18,980 nt of DNA from Caldilineae bacterium. GTDB taxonomy: Bacteria > Chloroflexota > Anaerolineae > J102. The notes below the pieces were generated by a model. The model saw only the letters and a list, made by a program, of their open reading frames with translations, was not told where the DNA came from and did not search any database. The translations under genes were made by a program, and so were the position numbers. How positions within the stretch are numbered: position 1 is the first letter of the stretch; every line of letters starts with the position of its first letter. Below are positions 1 to 7,486 of the stretch, one piece after another. The DNA is taken from contig RFJM01000450.1 of NCBI GenBank assembly GCA_003694905.1, positions 1 through 18,980 of the forward strand, written 5' to 3'.

Positions 1-4
1 GGCA

Positions 5-151
5 GGGCTGCATGTGGGACAGGCTTTCCAGCCTGTCCGGATGCCGGCCCACGCAGCACGGCCGGACTACCTGAAACAGTGCGCGGTCGTCCGGTTGGAT
101 GTGGCCGCGCTATTTCCGGGGGCGCTGCCCCCGGCCCACAAGTTGAAACGC
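5..151. repeat. Hairpin-rich intergenic repeat, copy 1
   Basis: This noncoding element recurs at about 12275-12429 with the same orientation. By eye, 5-60 differs from 12275-12330 at one position in 56, and the following 62 positions are roughly three-quarters identical. It contains a 9-bp hairpin, GGACAGGCT-TTCC-AGCCTGTCC (about 18-39). It also has an 8-bp hairpin CCGGGGGC/GCCCCCGG (116-123 with 127-134), and GTGCGCG (79-85) complements CGCGCAC (149-155). The conserved tail TTGAAACGC (143-151) lies exactly 20 nt before a -35 box. The left boundary may be cut by the window edge. No reading frame is conserved between copies. Confidence 0.85.
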
Positions 152-171
152 GCACTGGACGGGTGCCAGCT

Positions 172-200
172 TTGACATTCCTTCCTCCCTTGTGTATCCT
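172..200 (+). promoter_or_regulatory. Sigma-70-type promoter upstream of argS leader
   Basis: TTGACA (172-177), a 17-nt spacer and TATCCT (195-200) match the vegetative promoter pattern, with a perfect -35 and four of six bases in the -10. Predicted transcription starts near 207 and would run into the structured leader at about 207-334. The -35 is placed relative to the upstream repeat exactly as at the promoter at 12450. Confidence 0.6.
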
Positions 201-206
201 CTACAC

Positions 207-334
207 CATCATGCTGAGTCGTTGTTCCCGTTGTTCCAGGTGTGTCGAACCAGCCTGACCGGTCTGGACCCTTGGACGCGGGCGAGACAACGACGACCCA
301 GCCCCCCAGGCTCTCCGGCCGGAGGGCTTTTTTT
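207..334 (+). ncRNA. Structured leader or small RNA ending in an intrinsic terminator
   Basis: Between the predicted promoter and argS lies a stretch with strong pairing. GTCGTTGTT (218-226) pairs with GACAACGAC (286-294), allowing one G-U. CCCG (227-230) pairs with CGGG (279-282), and GCTG (213-216) with CAGC (299-302). The whole is followed by an intrinsic terminator. A transcript of about 128 nt is inferred. It could be an independent small RNA or an attenuating leader of argS. I do not recognise a T-box, SRP RNA, tRNA or known riboswitch core in it. Confidence 0.45.
310..334 (+). terminator. Intrinsic terminator before argS
   Basis: GCTCTCC (310-316), loop GGCC (317-320) and GGAGGGC (321-327) form a 7-bp stem with one G-U pair, followed immediately by seven T residues (328-334). 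This is a textbook intrinsic terminator lying 54 nt before the argS start. It either ends a small RNA or attenuates argS. Confidence 0.75.
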
Positions 335-387
335 GTTGTGTGTTCCCTGTTGCCTCCTGTCCCCGACTCTTCGGATAACTACTGCCT

Positions 388-2094
388 ATGATGCTGCCCG
401 ATCAAATCGCCGATCTCATTACCACAGCCACCCGAAAAGCCCAGAAAAAGGGTGACCTGCCCCGCTTTCAGCTGCCTTCCGTCAGCGTCAATCGTCCCAA
501 GCGCCCCGAGCAGGGAGACTGGTCCTGTGCCCTCCCCTTGCAGATTGTGCGCGATGTCAATGAGGCGCTGAAAGCCAGAGACGCCGGAAAGCTCTCGCCC
601 GTGCAGATCGGTGAGATCATCGTCCGGCGCCTGCCCGACAATCCCTATCTGGAACGGGTCGAAGTGGTTAAGCCCGGTTTCATCAACATGTTTCTCTCGC
701 CCGAGTGGCTGGCGGCGCAGGCGGGTGAGATCGTCGCTCGCGGAGCCGATTACTATCGTCTTGACAAGGGTCAGGGCAAGCGCGTCCAGGTGGAGTTCGT
801 AAGCGCCAATCCCACGGGGCCCTTGCACTTCGGGGGCGCGCGCAACGCGGCCATCGGCGATACCATTGCCCGCCTGTTGGAGAACAACGGTTACCGGGTC
901 CAGCGCGAATACTACATCAACGACCGCGGCACCCAGATGGACATCTTCGGCGAGACCCTATGGCGGCGTTACCAGCAACTCCACGGTATCGAGGTCAGCA
1001 TCCCCGAGCAGGGCTATCCGGGCGCGTACATGATCGAATACGCGAGAAAGGTCCAGGCCCAATATGGCGACAGCCTGCTGAGTCTGAGCGATGAAGAGGC
1101 CATCCCCAAATTCCGCAAACTGGGACTCGAGATCGTCACGGCCGAACTGGCCGACGACCTGGCGCAAATGCAGGTGCATTTCGACAACTGGTTCTCGGAA
1201 AGCAGCCTTTACGAAGACGGCACCTTCGACCATGTCGCTGCCATCCTGCGCGAGAACGGCGACCTCTATGTCAAGGATGATGCGGTCTGGTTCCGGGCCA
1301 GCAAGTATCTGCCCAAAAGCGACCGGGACGAGGTCTTCATCCGCTCCAACGGCGAGCCCGGTTATTACGCCAGCGACGTGGCCTATCACTACAACAAGTT
1401 CGTCACGCGCGGATTCGACTGGGTGATCAACGTCTGGGCAGTGGACCACCAGAACCAAGCCGCGCGCATGCCCGCCATGCTCAAAGCCCTGGGCATCGAT
1501 CCCGACCGCCTCACCATTGTGCTCTACGATCTGGTCACGCTGAAGCGAGGCGGCAAGGAAGTCAAGATCTCCAAACGTTCGGGCGAGCTGATCACCATGC
1601 GCGAGGTGCTGGATGAGGTAGGCTCCGACGCTGCGCGCTTCCTTCTCCTCAGCCATTCCAACGAAGCGCGCATCGATTTCGACATCGAGCTGGCCGTCGC
1701 TCAGAACAGCGAGAATCCCGTCTACTACGTTCAGTATGCCCATGCCCGTGTCAGCTCGATCCTGCGCAAGGCGGCCGCACAAGGTCTGGAACCCGATGAT
1801 GCCGAGCTGAACCTGCTGACACATCCGACTGAGCTCGCCCTCTTGCACAAGATGCTGCAGTTGCCGGAGGTGGTGAACGACGCCATCGACCGGCTGGCGC
1901 CCCACCATCTGCCGCACTACGCCCTTGAGCTGGCCAAGACCTTCACCAAGTTCTACGACGCCTGCCGCGTCCTCTCGGACGATCCGGCAGATGCTGCCCT
2001 CTCGCGTGCCCGGCTAACCCTGGTGAAGGCCACCCAGATCACCCTCGCCTATCTCTTGCACCTGATGGGCATGAACGCCCCCGAATCCATGTAG
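388..2094 (+). CDS. argS: Arginyl-tRNA synthetase
   Basis: Cytoplasmic class I aminoacyl-tRNA synthetase that charges tRNA(Arg) with arginine using ATP. The product is 568 residues, close to the usual 550-590. The N-terminal about 110 residues fit the ArgRS-specific N-terminal domain. The catalytic core follows with SANPTGPLHFGG (HIGH-equivalent at 147-150, here HFGG) and VKISKRSGE (KMSKS-equivalent, K393-S398). The C-terminal helical region of roughly the last 120 residues fits the anticodon-binding DALR domain, with YVQYAHARVSSI leading into it. Two consecutive ATGs (388, 391) are possible starts, and no Shine-Dalgarno sequence is visible before either. The gene lies 54 nt after an intrinsic terminator and is followed closely by serA. 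The HFGG replacing HxGH deserves attention, although ArgRS signatures do vary. Confidence 0.96.
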   Translation: MMLPDQIADLITTATRKAQKKGDLPRFQLPSVSVNRPKRPEQGDWSCALPLQIVRDVNEALKARDAGKLSPVQIGEIIVRRLPDNPYLERVEVVKPGFINMFLSPEWLAAQAGEIVARGADYYRLDKGQGKRVQVEFVSANPTGPLHFGGARNAAIGDTIARLLENNGYRVQREYYINDRGTQMDIFGETLWRRYQQLHGIEVSIPEQGYPGAYMIEYARKVQAQYGDSLLSLSDEEAIPKFRKLGLEIVTAELADDLAQMQVHFDNWFSESSLYEDGTFDHVAAILRENGDLYVKDDAVWFRASKYLPKSDRDEVFIRSNGEPGYYASDVAYHYNKFVTRGFDWVINVWAVDHQNQAARMPAMLKALGIDPDRLTIVLYDLVTLKRGGKEVKISKRSGELITMREVLDEVGSDAARFLLLSHSNEARIDFDIELAVAQNSENPVYYVQYAHARVSSILRKAAAQGLEPDDAELNLLTHPTELALLHKMLQLPEVVNDAIDRLAPHHLPHYALELAKTFTKFYDACRVLSDDPADAALSRARLTLVKATQITLAYLLHLMGMNAPESM

Positions 2095-2127
2095 CCGAAG
2101 CGGATGCACCGGCTTCGCCAGAATCCT

Positions 2128-3726
2128 ATGAGCGAGCATACACCTTACCGTGTCCTGGTTTCCGATCCTTTGGCGCGCTCCGGTCTGGAGCTGTTGCGAC
2201 AGGCAGGTCTGGCCGTAGACGTACGTACCGGTCTGAGCCCGGCAGAGCTGATAGAGACGATCGGCGGATACGATGCACTGGTCGTGCGCAGCGGTACTCG
2301 TGTCACAGCCGACGTCATCGCCGCGGCCGATAGGCTCAAGGTCATTGCCCGTGCAGGCGTGGGCCTGGATAACATCGACGTACCGGCAGCGACCCGACGG
2401 GGCATCATCGTCGCCAACGCGCCTACGGGCAACGTGGTATCGGCGGCCGAACACACCATAGCGCTCTTGATGGCGCTGGCCCGCAATCTGCCCGCGGCCC
2501 ACCTGTCCATGGTCCGCGGCGAGTGGGATCGCCGCCGTTTCATGGGCGTGGAAGTGCGAGACAAGGTCTTGGGGACGCTGGGGTTGGGCCGTGTGGCCAG
2601 CCATGTCGTGCGCCGCGCGCTCGGCCTAAACATGCGCGTGGTTGCGCACGACCCCTTCGTCTCCCAAGAGTACGCGGGCAACCTGGGCGTGACGCTGGTC
2701 GGGCTGGAGGAAGTCCTGGCCCAGAGCGATTTCCTTACCATTCATCTGCCTCTGAACGAGCAGACACGGGGCCTGCTGGATGCGCGGCGGTTGGCACTTT
2801 GCAAGCCGGGGGCGCGCATCATCAACACGGCGCGGGGGCCGATCATCGACGAGGAGGCCCTGTTGCAAGCGCTGGATGCGGGGCATGTTGCGGGTGCAGC
2901 GCTGGATGTTTTCGCTCAAGAACCCTTGCCCCCGGATTCCCCATTGCGCAGCCACCCCCGCATCATCCTCACCCCTCACATCGGTGGCTCGACCAGCGAA
3001 GCTCAAGATCAGGTGGCCGTGGACGCCGCCACGCAGGTCATCGATGTCTTGCAGGACCGTCCCGCGCGCTATGCTGTCAATGCCCCCCTCATCCCCAGCA
3101 CCGACATCGAGTTCCTCACGCCTTTCGTGCAACTGGTGGAGACGATGGGGCGTTTCATGACCCAGTTTCAGCCTACTCCGGTCAACCAGGTCGAGTTGGT
3201 GGTGCATGGTCCCCTGGCCGAATACGATACCCTCATCCTGCAGGCCGCAGCGCTACGCGGCCTCCTGGCCGATGTGGTAGAGGAGCGGGTGAACATTGTC
3301 AATGCCGACATCATCGCCCAGCGTCGCGGTATTATCATTTCCGAACGCCGCCAGCGACATCACTCGGAACGCTACGAAAACATGGTGACGTTGCGGGTGC
3401 ACGCCAACGGCAAGACGACCAGCGTCCGCGGCAGCGTGTTGCATGGCGAGCCCTGCATCGTGGCCATCGAAGATCTGTGGGTGGAGTTTGTGGCGCGGGG
3501 AAATTATCTCCTGTCGTGGCATACCGACCGGCCCGGAGTTATCGGCGCCATCGGCACGCTGCTGGGCCAGAACGACATCAACATTGCCTTTATGCATGTG
3601 GGGCGGCGGGCACCTCGCGGGGAAGCGATTATGGTCTTGCGCACCGATGAGCCGGTGCCCGAGTCGCTGCTGCCGGAAATCAACCGGGTCATTGCCAGCC
3701 ACCAGGCACGGGTGATCTCGCTTTGA
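2128..3726 (+). CDS. serA: D-3-phosphoglycerate dehydrogenase, long ACT-domain form
   Basis: Cytoplasmic enzyme that oxidises 3-phosphoglycerate to 3-phosphohydroxypyruvate with NAD+, the first step of serine synthesis. From this start the product is 532 residues, matching the long form with N-terminal substrate/nucleotide domains, an intervening ASB domain (about 310-455) and a C-terminal ACT domain (about 460-532, containing RPGVIGAIGTLL). The nucleotide-binding turn is GLGRVA (152-157), with Ala in place of the usual third Gly. Catalytic residues match the family: R236 (NTARGPI), E265 (AQEPLP) and H284 (TPHIGGST). The start at 2128 gives the family-like N-terminus MSEHTPYRVLVSDP. An ATG at 2104 would add eight residues, and neither has a clear ribosome-binding site. 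It sits 33 nt after argS, probably in the same transcript. The ACT domain suggests serine feedback, by family knowledge. Confidence 0.95.
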   Translation: MSEHTPYRVLVSDPLARSGLELLRQAGLAVDVRTGLSPAELIETIGGYDALVVRSGTRVTADVIAAADRLKVIARAGVGLDNIDVPAATRRGIIVANAPTGNVVSAAEHTIALLMALARNLPAAHLSMVRGEWDRRRFMGVEVRDKVLGTLGLGRVASHVVRRALGLNMRVVAHDPFVSQEYAGNLGVTLVGLEEVLAQSDFLTIHLPLNEQTRGLLDARRLALCKPGARIINTARGPIIDEEALLQALDAGHVAGAALDVFAQEPLPPDSPLRSHPRIILTPHIGGSTSEAQDQVAVDAATQVIDVLQDRPARYAVNAPLIPSTDIEFLTPFVQLVETMGRFMTQFQPTPVNQVELVVHGPLAEYDTLILQAAALRGLLADVVEERVNIVNADIIAQRRGIIISERRQRHHSERYENMVTLRVHANGKTTSVRGSVLHGEPCIVAIEDLWVEFVARGNYLLSWHTDRPGVIGAIGTLLGQNDINIAFMHVGRRAPRGEAIMVLRTDEPVPESLLPEINRVIASHQARVISL

Positions 3727-3810
3727 GGGTGCCGGAAGGACACATCCAAACAGGCAACTCGCCGCCGTGTTCGATTGGCAGACAGGGCTTCTGCCCTCGC
3801 AGCGACGACG

Positions 3811-3831
3811 AGCTGGAAAGCCGGCCCACAT
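3811..3831 (-). repeat. Possible degenerate fragment of the intergenic repeat, inverted
   Basis: AGCTGGAAAGCC followed by GGCCCACAT resembles the reverse complement of the hairpin core of the repeat at 5-151 (GGCTGGAAAGCCTGTCCCACAT), with a small deletion and a few changes. It lies in the 357-nt gap between serA and livK. Only about 21 nt match, so it may be chance or a decayed copy. Confidence 0.3.
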
Positions 3832-3943
3832 ACCAACCCGGTCGAGAATCCGAAACCGTCTCTCCGGGCCGCACCGGCCGCCACCATTTTTATGAAGAAT
3901 TTATTTTTGTGCGACGGCCGTTTATGCATTGTTTTGCGATTGC

Positions 3944-3952
3944 TGGTAAAAT
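3944..3952 (+). promoter_or_regulatory. Extended -10 promoter for the liv operon
   Basis: TGGTAAAAT is an extended -10 element (TG at 3944-3945, TAAAAT at 3947-3952). No convincing -35 stands at the usual spacing, which is tolerated for extended -10 promoters. The surrounding 3886-3955 is clearly AT-richer than the neighbouring genes. Predicted initiation near 3959 would leave a leader of about 125 nt before livK. Confidence 0.5.
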
Positions 3953-3963
3953 GAAAAGACCAG

Positions 3964-4031
3964 GCGCTATCATAGGGTGGTGACTGGCAATGACGCTGAC
4001 ACAATTCCATACCAGACATCTCTGATAGCGC
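3964..4031 (+). promoter_or_regulatory. Inverted repeat in the livK 5' leader
   Basis: GCGCTATCA (3964-3972) is perfectly complementary to TGATAGCGC (4023-4031), enclosing 50 nt. The left arm begins only about five nucleotides after the predicted transcription start. The leader could therefore form a 5'-end stem-loop that affects mRNA stability or translation, or the arms could be paired operator half-sites. It matches no riboswitch I know. Confidence 0.4.
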
Positions 4032-4083
4032 TGCTGACGTCCCGCTTTCTTATCCACTCACCTCTCAATGAAGGAGGACTCTT

Positions 4084-5367
4084 ATGAAGCGTGTGTTCAA
4101 GTTTCTGCCTTTCGTGCTTGTCCTGATGTTCCTCTTGGCCGCATGCGCGGTACCGGCACCGGCACCGGCTGCACCTGCCGGCGGTGAGGAGGCAGCCGCA
4201 CCGGCCGAAGGCGCGCCAGCGGAAGAGATGCCCGCTAAAGTCATCCGCATCGGTGCAGCCGTCAGCGATACCGGCAAGTATGCCCGCGAGGGTGGCGATA
4301 CACGACATGGCTATCTGCTGTGGCTGGACTGGGTCAACGAGGAGTACGGCGGCATCAAGGTCGGGGACGAGCGCTACAAGGTCGAGCTGATCATGTACGA
4401 CGACGAAGGGGATCCCGATACCACCGCAAAGCTTGTGGAAAAGCTTATCACCGAGGACAAGGTCGATTTCCTGCTTGGGCCCTACAGCTCCGGTCTGACC
4501 AAGAGCGCCAGTGCCATTGCCGAAAAGTACGACATGATCATGGTCGAGGGCAATGGTGCTTCGGAATCGCTGTTCGAACGCGGGTTCAAGAATCTCTTTG
4601 GCGTCCTGACCCCTGCCGGCAACTACACCCAGTCTGCGCTGGAGGCAGTGTCCAAGCAGGGTGCCAAGTCGGTTGTCATTGCTTATGAGGACACAGCCTT
4701 CCCGACCAGCGTTGCCGAGGGCGCCCAACGTTGGGCCCAGGAATACGGTATGGAAATCCTGGCCGTGGAAACGTACCCGAAAGATGTCGCGGATGTAAGC
4801 TCCATCATGACCAAGTTCAAGGACCTGAATCCGGACGTCTTCGTGGGTGGCGGTCACTTCAACGACGCTCTGCTCTTCGTACGCGCCGCCAAGGAACTGG
4901 ATTTCAGCCCGAAGGCGATGATCATCACCGTGGGGCCCAGCAATCCCAAGTTTGTCCAGGAAGTGGGCGCAGATGCCAATTACATCATCGGCCCCACGCA
5001 GTGGGAAGCATCCATGAGCTACGAGGATCCCTACTTCGGCACGGCCAAAGACTACTACGACCGCTATCTGGCCAAGTGGGGTGAACCGCCCACCTACCAG
5101 GCCGCCGAGTCGACGGCTACGGCTCTGGTGCTACAGCTGGCCATCGAGCAGGCAGGAAGCCTGGAGACGGCCGCAGTGCGTGAGGCCCTCAAGAACATGG
5201 ATATCACCACGTTCTACGGCCCCATCAAGTTCGACGAGACGGGGAAGAATGTGGGTAAGCCCATGGGTAGCATCCAGATCCAGGATGGCGAGATCGTGGT
5301 CGTGGCGCCCGAGAGCGCGGCCGTGGCCGATCTCATCTACCCCATGCCACCATGGAGCGAACGCTAA
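4084..5367 (+). CDS. livK: Branched-chain amino-acid-type substrate-binding lipoprotein
   Basis: Extracytoplasmic binding protein of a HAAT-family ABC importer. It captures an amino acid or related small ligand and delivers it to the LivHM channel. The product is 427 residues. A lipoprotein signal peptide ends in the lipobox LAAC (Cys21), followed by an Ala/Pro/Glu-rich linker to about residue 52. The ligand-binding Peripla_BP_6 (type I) fold starts at VIRIGAAVSDTGKYAREGG and runs to the C-terminus. AAGGAGGA at 4071-4078 is a strong ribosome-binding site for this start. Downstream are livH, livM, livG and livF, with a strong hairpin between livK and livH that may raise its relative expression. 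The true ligand cannot be read from sequence. Leucine/isoleucine/valine is the family default, but other amino acids, amides or urea are possible. Confidence 0.92.
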   Translation: MKRVFKFLPFVLVLMFLLAACAVPAPAPAAPAGGEEAAAPAEGAPAEEMPAKVIRIGAAVSDTGKYAREGGDTRHGYLLWLDWVNEEYGGIKVGDERYKVELIMYDDEGDPDTTAKLVEKLITEDKVDFLLGPYSSGLTKSASAIAEKYDMIMVEGNGASESLFERGFKNLFGVLTPAGNYTQSALEAVSKQGAKSVVIAYEDTAFPTSVAEGAQRWAQEYGMEILAVETYPKDVADVSSIMTKFKDLNPDVFVGGGHFNDALLFVRAAKELDFSPKAMIITVGPSNPKFVQEVGADANYIIGPTQWEASMSYEDPYFGTAKDYYDRYLAKWGEPPTYQAAESTATALVLQLAIEQAGSLETAAVREALKNMDITTFYGPIKFDETGKNVGKPMGSIQIQDGEIVVVAPESAAVADLIYPMPPWSER

Positions 5368-5410
5368 GCTTTCCACAGACTCGGGTCTCGACATCTTGCC
5401 GATGAGAGGT

Positions 5411-5452
5411 GTTGTTTGCAGGGGCGGTAGGCCAACGCCGCCCCTGCACAAC
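5411..5452 (+). promoter_or_regulatory. Strong intercistronic hairpin between livK and livH
   Basis: TGCAGGGGCGG (5417-5427) pairs perfectly with CCGCCCCTGCA (5438-5448) around a 10-nt loop, and GTTG/CAAC (5411-5414 with 5449-5452) extends the stem across a two-T bulge. No T-run follows, so it is not an intrinsic terminator. It is better read as an RNA-stabilising or processing hairpin protecting the upstream livK message. The remainder of the 195-nt gap holds no gene. Confidence 0.6.
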
Positions 5453-5562
5453 CCTTGTCGGCGAGGCTGCCGCGGTGGCGCGCGGCCGCTGTCGGACCCG
5501 CTCCCCCCACTGCCTCTCCACCCCCTCGTCGAAAGCGGATCTCTCTCGGTAGGCTGACACAC

Positions 5563-6447
5563 ATGGACCAACTACTTCAAGCTCTGGTGAACGGTCTTCT
5601 GTTGGGCGGGTTTTATGGTGTCATGGTTCTCGGCTTTTCTGTGATCTGGGGTGTCATGGGCGTCATCAACCTGGCCCATGGCGAGTTTGTCATGATCGGT
5701 GCCTACTTTGCCTGGGTGCTCAATCGTTCCCTGGGCATCGATCCCTTCCTGTCGTTGATCGTCATTATGCCGGTGATGTTTTTCGTGGGCTGGTTGCTGC
5801 AGAGGGTCTTGATCAACCGCATTGTGGAGCGCCCCCATCTGATCGCCCTGCTGGTGACCTTCGGCCTTTCCATTGCTCTGGCGAACCTTTTCAAGCTCTT
5901 TTTCACGGCCGATCCCCGCACGGTGCCTGTGTCGTACAACGGTTCCTTTGAGCTGGCCGGGCTCACCTTTCCTATCGTCAAGACCATCGTATTCGGTCTC
6001 TCTCTGGTGGTCATGTTGGCGCTGCACATCTTCTTGCAATACACACGTCTGGGCAAGTCGATCCGCGCCGCAGCGCAGAACAAGGAAGCCGCCCGCATTG
6101 TCGGTGTCGAAGTGGGCCGGGTTTATGCCATCACCTTCGGCATCTGCATTGCCCTGACGGCAGCCGCCGGCGCCATGGTCAGTACCACCATCCCCGTGTT
6201 CCCCTTCATGGGGCCTCCCTTCACGCTCAAAGCGTTCACCATCACGGCGCTGGGCGGCCTGGGCCGCATCCCCGGCGCCCTATTGGGGGGTATCATCCTG
6301 GGGGTGGTGGAAACGTTGGTGGCCATCATGGTGCCGGGTGTGGGCACGAACCTGGGCATCGCCACCAGCTTCGTTTTGCTGGTGGTCATTCTCATCGTCC
6401 GGCCTCAGGGCCTGCTCAAGGGGCTGCGGCCTATGGAGGTGACCTGA
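5563..6447 (+). CDS. livH: Branched-chain amino-acid ABC permease LivH
   Basis: Inner-membrane permease that forms half of the HAAT translocation channel with LivM. The product is 294 residues, the normal LivH size, and consists of about eight hydrophobic segments. The LivH hallmark VINLAHGEFVMIGAY lies near residues 34-48. The cytoplasmic loop GKSIRAAAQNKEAARIVGVE, which would contact the ATPases, is near 165-184. The start at 5563 gives the family N-terminus MDQLLQALVNGLLLGGFYGV. A longer frame beginning at 5455 would add an Arg/Pro-rich segment unlike the family and is rejected. The stop overlaps the livM ATG by one base (TGATG), indicating translational coupling. Confidence 0.94.
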   Translation: MDQLLQALVNGLLLGGFYGVMVLGFSVIWGVMGVINLAHGEFVMIGAYFAWVLNRSLGIDPFLSLIVIMPVMFFVGWLLQRVLINRIVERPHLIALLVTFGLSIALANLFKLFFTADPRTVPVSYNGSFELAGLTFPIVKTIVFGLSLVVMLALHIFLQYTRLGKSIRAAAQNKEAARIVGVEVGRVYAITFGICIALTAAAGAMVSTTIPVFPFMGPPFTLKAFTITALGGLGRIPGALLGGIILGVVETLVAIMVPGVGTNLGIATSFVLLVVILIVRPQGLLKGLRPMEVT

Positions 6448-7481
6448 TGAGAACTCGCCGTCTGGAAACCATCTTCAGTTCGCGCAATACCTTCATCGGC
6501 TGGATCATCCTGCTCATCTTGCTGGCCCTCTATCCCCAGGTGACCGAGCTTTCCGGCATTCGCCTGTTGCAACTGACCCAGATCTTCATATTCATCACCC
6601 TGGCCTCCAACTGGAACCTCATCGGCGGTATGACGGGTTATGTGGACTTCGGCCATGCCGTTTTCTTCGGGGTCGGTGCTTTTGTCATGGGCATTCTGGT
6701 AACCCAGGTTCAGAACTACATCGTTTTTGCACCGGGGCTTTCCTTCTGGCAGGCCCTGCCTATTGCCGGTCTGGCGGCCATGTTGTTTGCCCTGCTGATC
6801 GGCCTGCCTACCCTGCGCCTCAAAGGCCCCTACTTCTCCATTGCCATGTTGGGCACCTTTGTGGCCATGCGCGAGATCGTGCGCGTGCTCAAGGACTTCA
6901 CCGGCGGCGGTAGAGGCCTGGATCTGCCGCCCGTGCTCAATCGCGAGCGCGACTACTACTTTATGCTGGTGTGGATGGGACTGGTGCTTATCGCCATCTG
7001 GTGGATCCACCGCAGCGAGTTTGGTCAAAGTCTGATGGCCATTCGCGAAGACGAGGTGGGCGCGGAGATGCGCGGCATCAACACCACGAAGCACAAGATT
7101 ATCGCCTTCATGCTGGCAGCCTTTTCCACGGGCATCATCGGTGGCTTTTGGGCCTTCCAGAACACCTATATCGACCCGGACGTGGTATTCATCGAGCAGC
7201 GCACCGTCGAGATGGTCATGGCCTCGATGCTGGGCGGCCTGGGGACGGTGTGGGGGCCGCCGCTGGGCGCCCTCATCCTCTACGTCCTGCAAGATGTGGT
7301 GTGGAGCCGAGTGCCCGAAGGACACCTGGTTGTGCTCGGCGTTCTGCTGATCATCATCGTGCTCTTTGTACCCGAAGGCATTCTGGGGACATTCAAGAAT
7401 CCTTCCAGCACTTCGCTGGGCCGGCTGCTGAGAGGCTATCGGGAAGAACAGCCGCGGCCGGAAACTGTGGCAACGGAGTAA
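6447..7481 (+). CDS. livM: Branched-chain amino-acid ABC permease LivM
   Basis: Second channel subunit of the HAAT importer, 344 residues. After a short charged N-terminus it has about nine to ten membrane segments. GYVDFGHAVFFGVGAF is the LivM counterpart of the LivH INLAHGE motif, and GQSLMAIREDEVGAEMRGI is the loop expected to contact the ATPase. The C-terminal tail, rich in Arg/Glu/Pro, is cytoplasmic. GGAGGT, 5-10 nt before the ATG and lying inside the livH end, is a good ribosome-binding site, so LivH and LivM are probably made together. Confidence 0.94.
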   Translation: MRTRRLETIFSSRNTFIGWIILLILLALYPQVTELSGIRLLQLTQIFIFITLASNWNLIGGMTGYVDFGHAVFFGVGAFVMGILVTQVQNYIVFAPGLSFWQALPIAGLAAMLFALLIGLPTLRLKGPYFSIAMLGTFVAMREIVRVLKDFTGGGRGLDLPPVLNRERDYYFMLVWMGLVLIAIWWIHRSEFGQSLMAIREDEVGAEMRGINTTKHKIIAFMLAAFSTGIIGGFWAFQNTYIDPDVVFIEQRTVEMVMASMLGGLGTVWGPPLGALILYVLQDVVWSRVPEGHLVVLGVLLIIIVLFVPEGILGTFKNPSSTSLGRLLRGYREEQPRPETVATE

Positions 7482-7486
7482 CGGCA

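Noticed and set aside
218..294. SRP (4.5S) RNA on either strand
   Set aside because: The GGAA tetraloop and the conserved asymmetric loop motif are absent on both strands.
207..334. T-box riboswitch controlling argS
   Set aside because: The segment TTGGACGCGGG only loosely recalls the T-box core. There is no AGGGTGGNACCGCG-like motif, no antiterminator pairing with the terminator arm, and the leader is too short for a normal Stem I.
192..455. Small ORF of 87 codons on the plus strand
   Set aside because: It spans the structured RNA, the terminator and the argS start, and shows no protein-like features.
958..1917. 319-codon minus-strand ORF inside argS
   Set aside because: It is antisense to an intact synthetase and has no motif. 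It is a by-product of GC-rich codon use.
2523..3650. Long alternate-frame ORF inside serA
   Set aside because: Its Gly/Arg/Pro/His-rich composition is typical of a shadow frame in GC-rich DNA, while serA is a full-length conserved enzyme.
3867..3891. Intrinsic terminator after serA
   Set aside because: The stem GGCCG/CGGCC is only five base pairs and the T-run begins seven nucleotides later, too weak to call.
6971..7486. Long N-terminal extension of LivG
   Set aside because: It overlaps livM in another frame and has no recognisable domain. The LivG family start is at 7487 with a ribosome-binding site.
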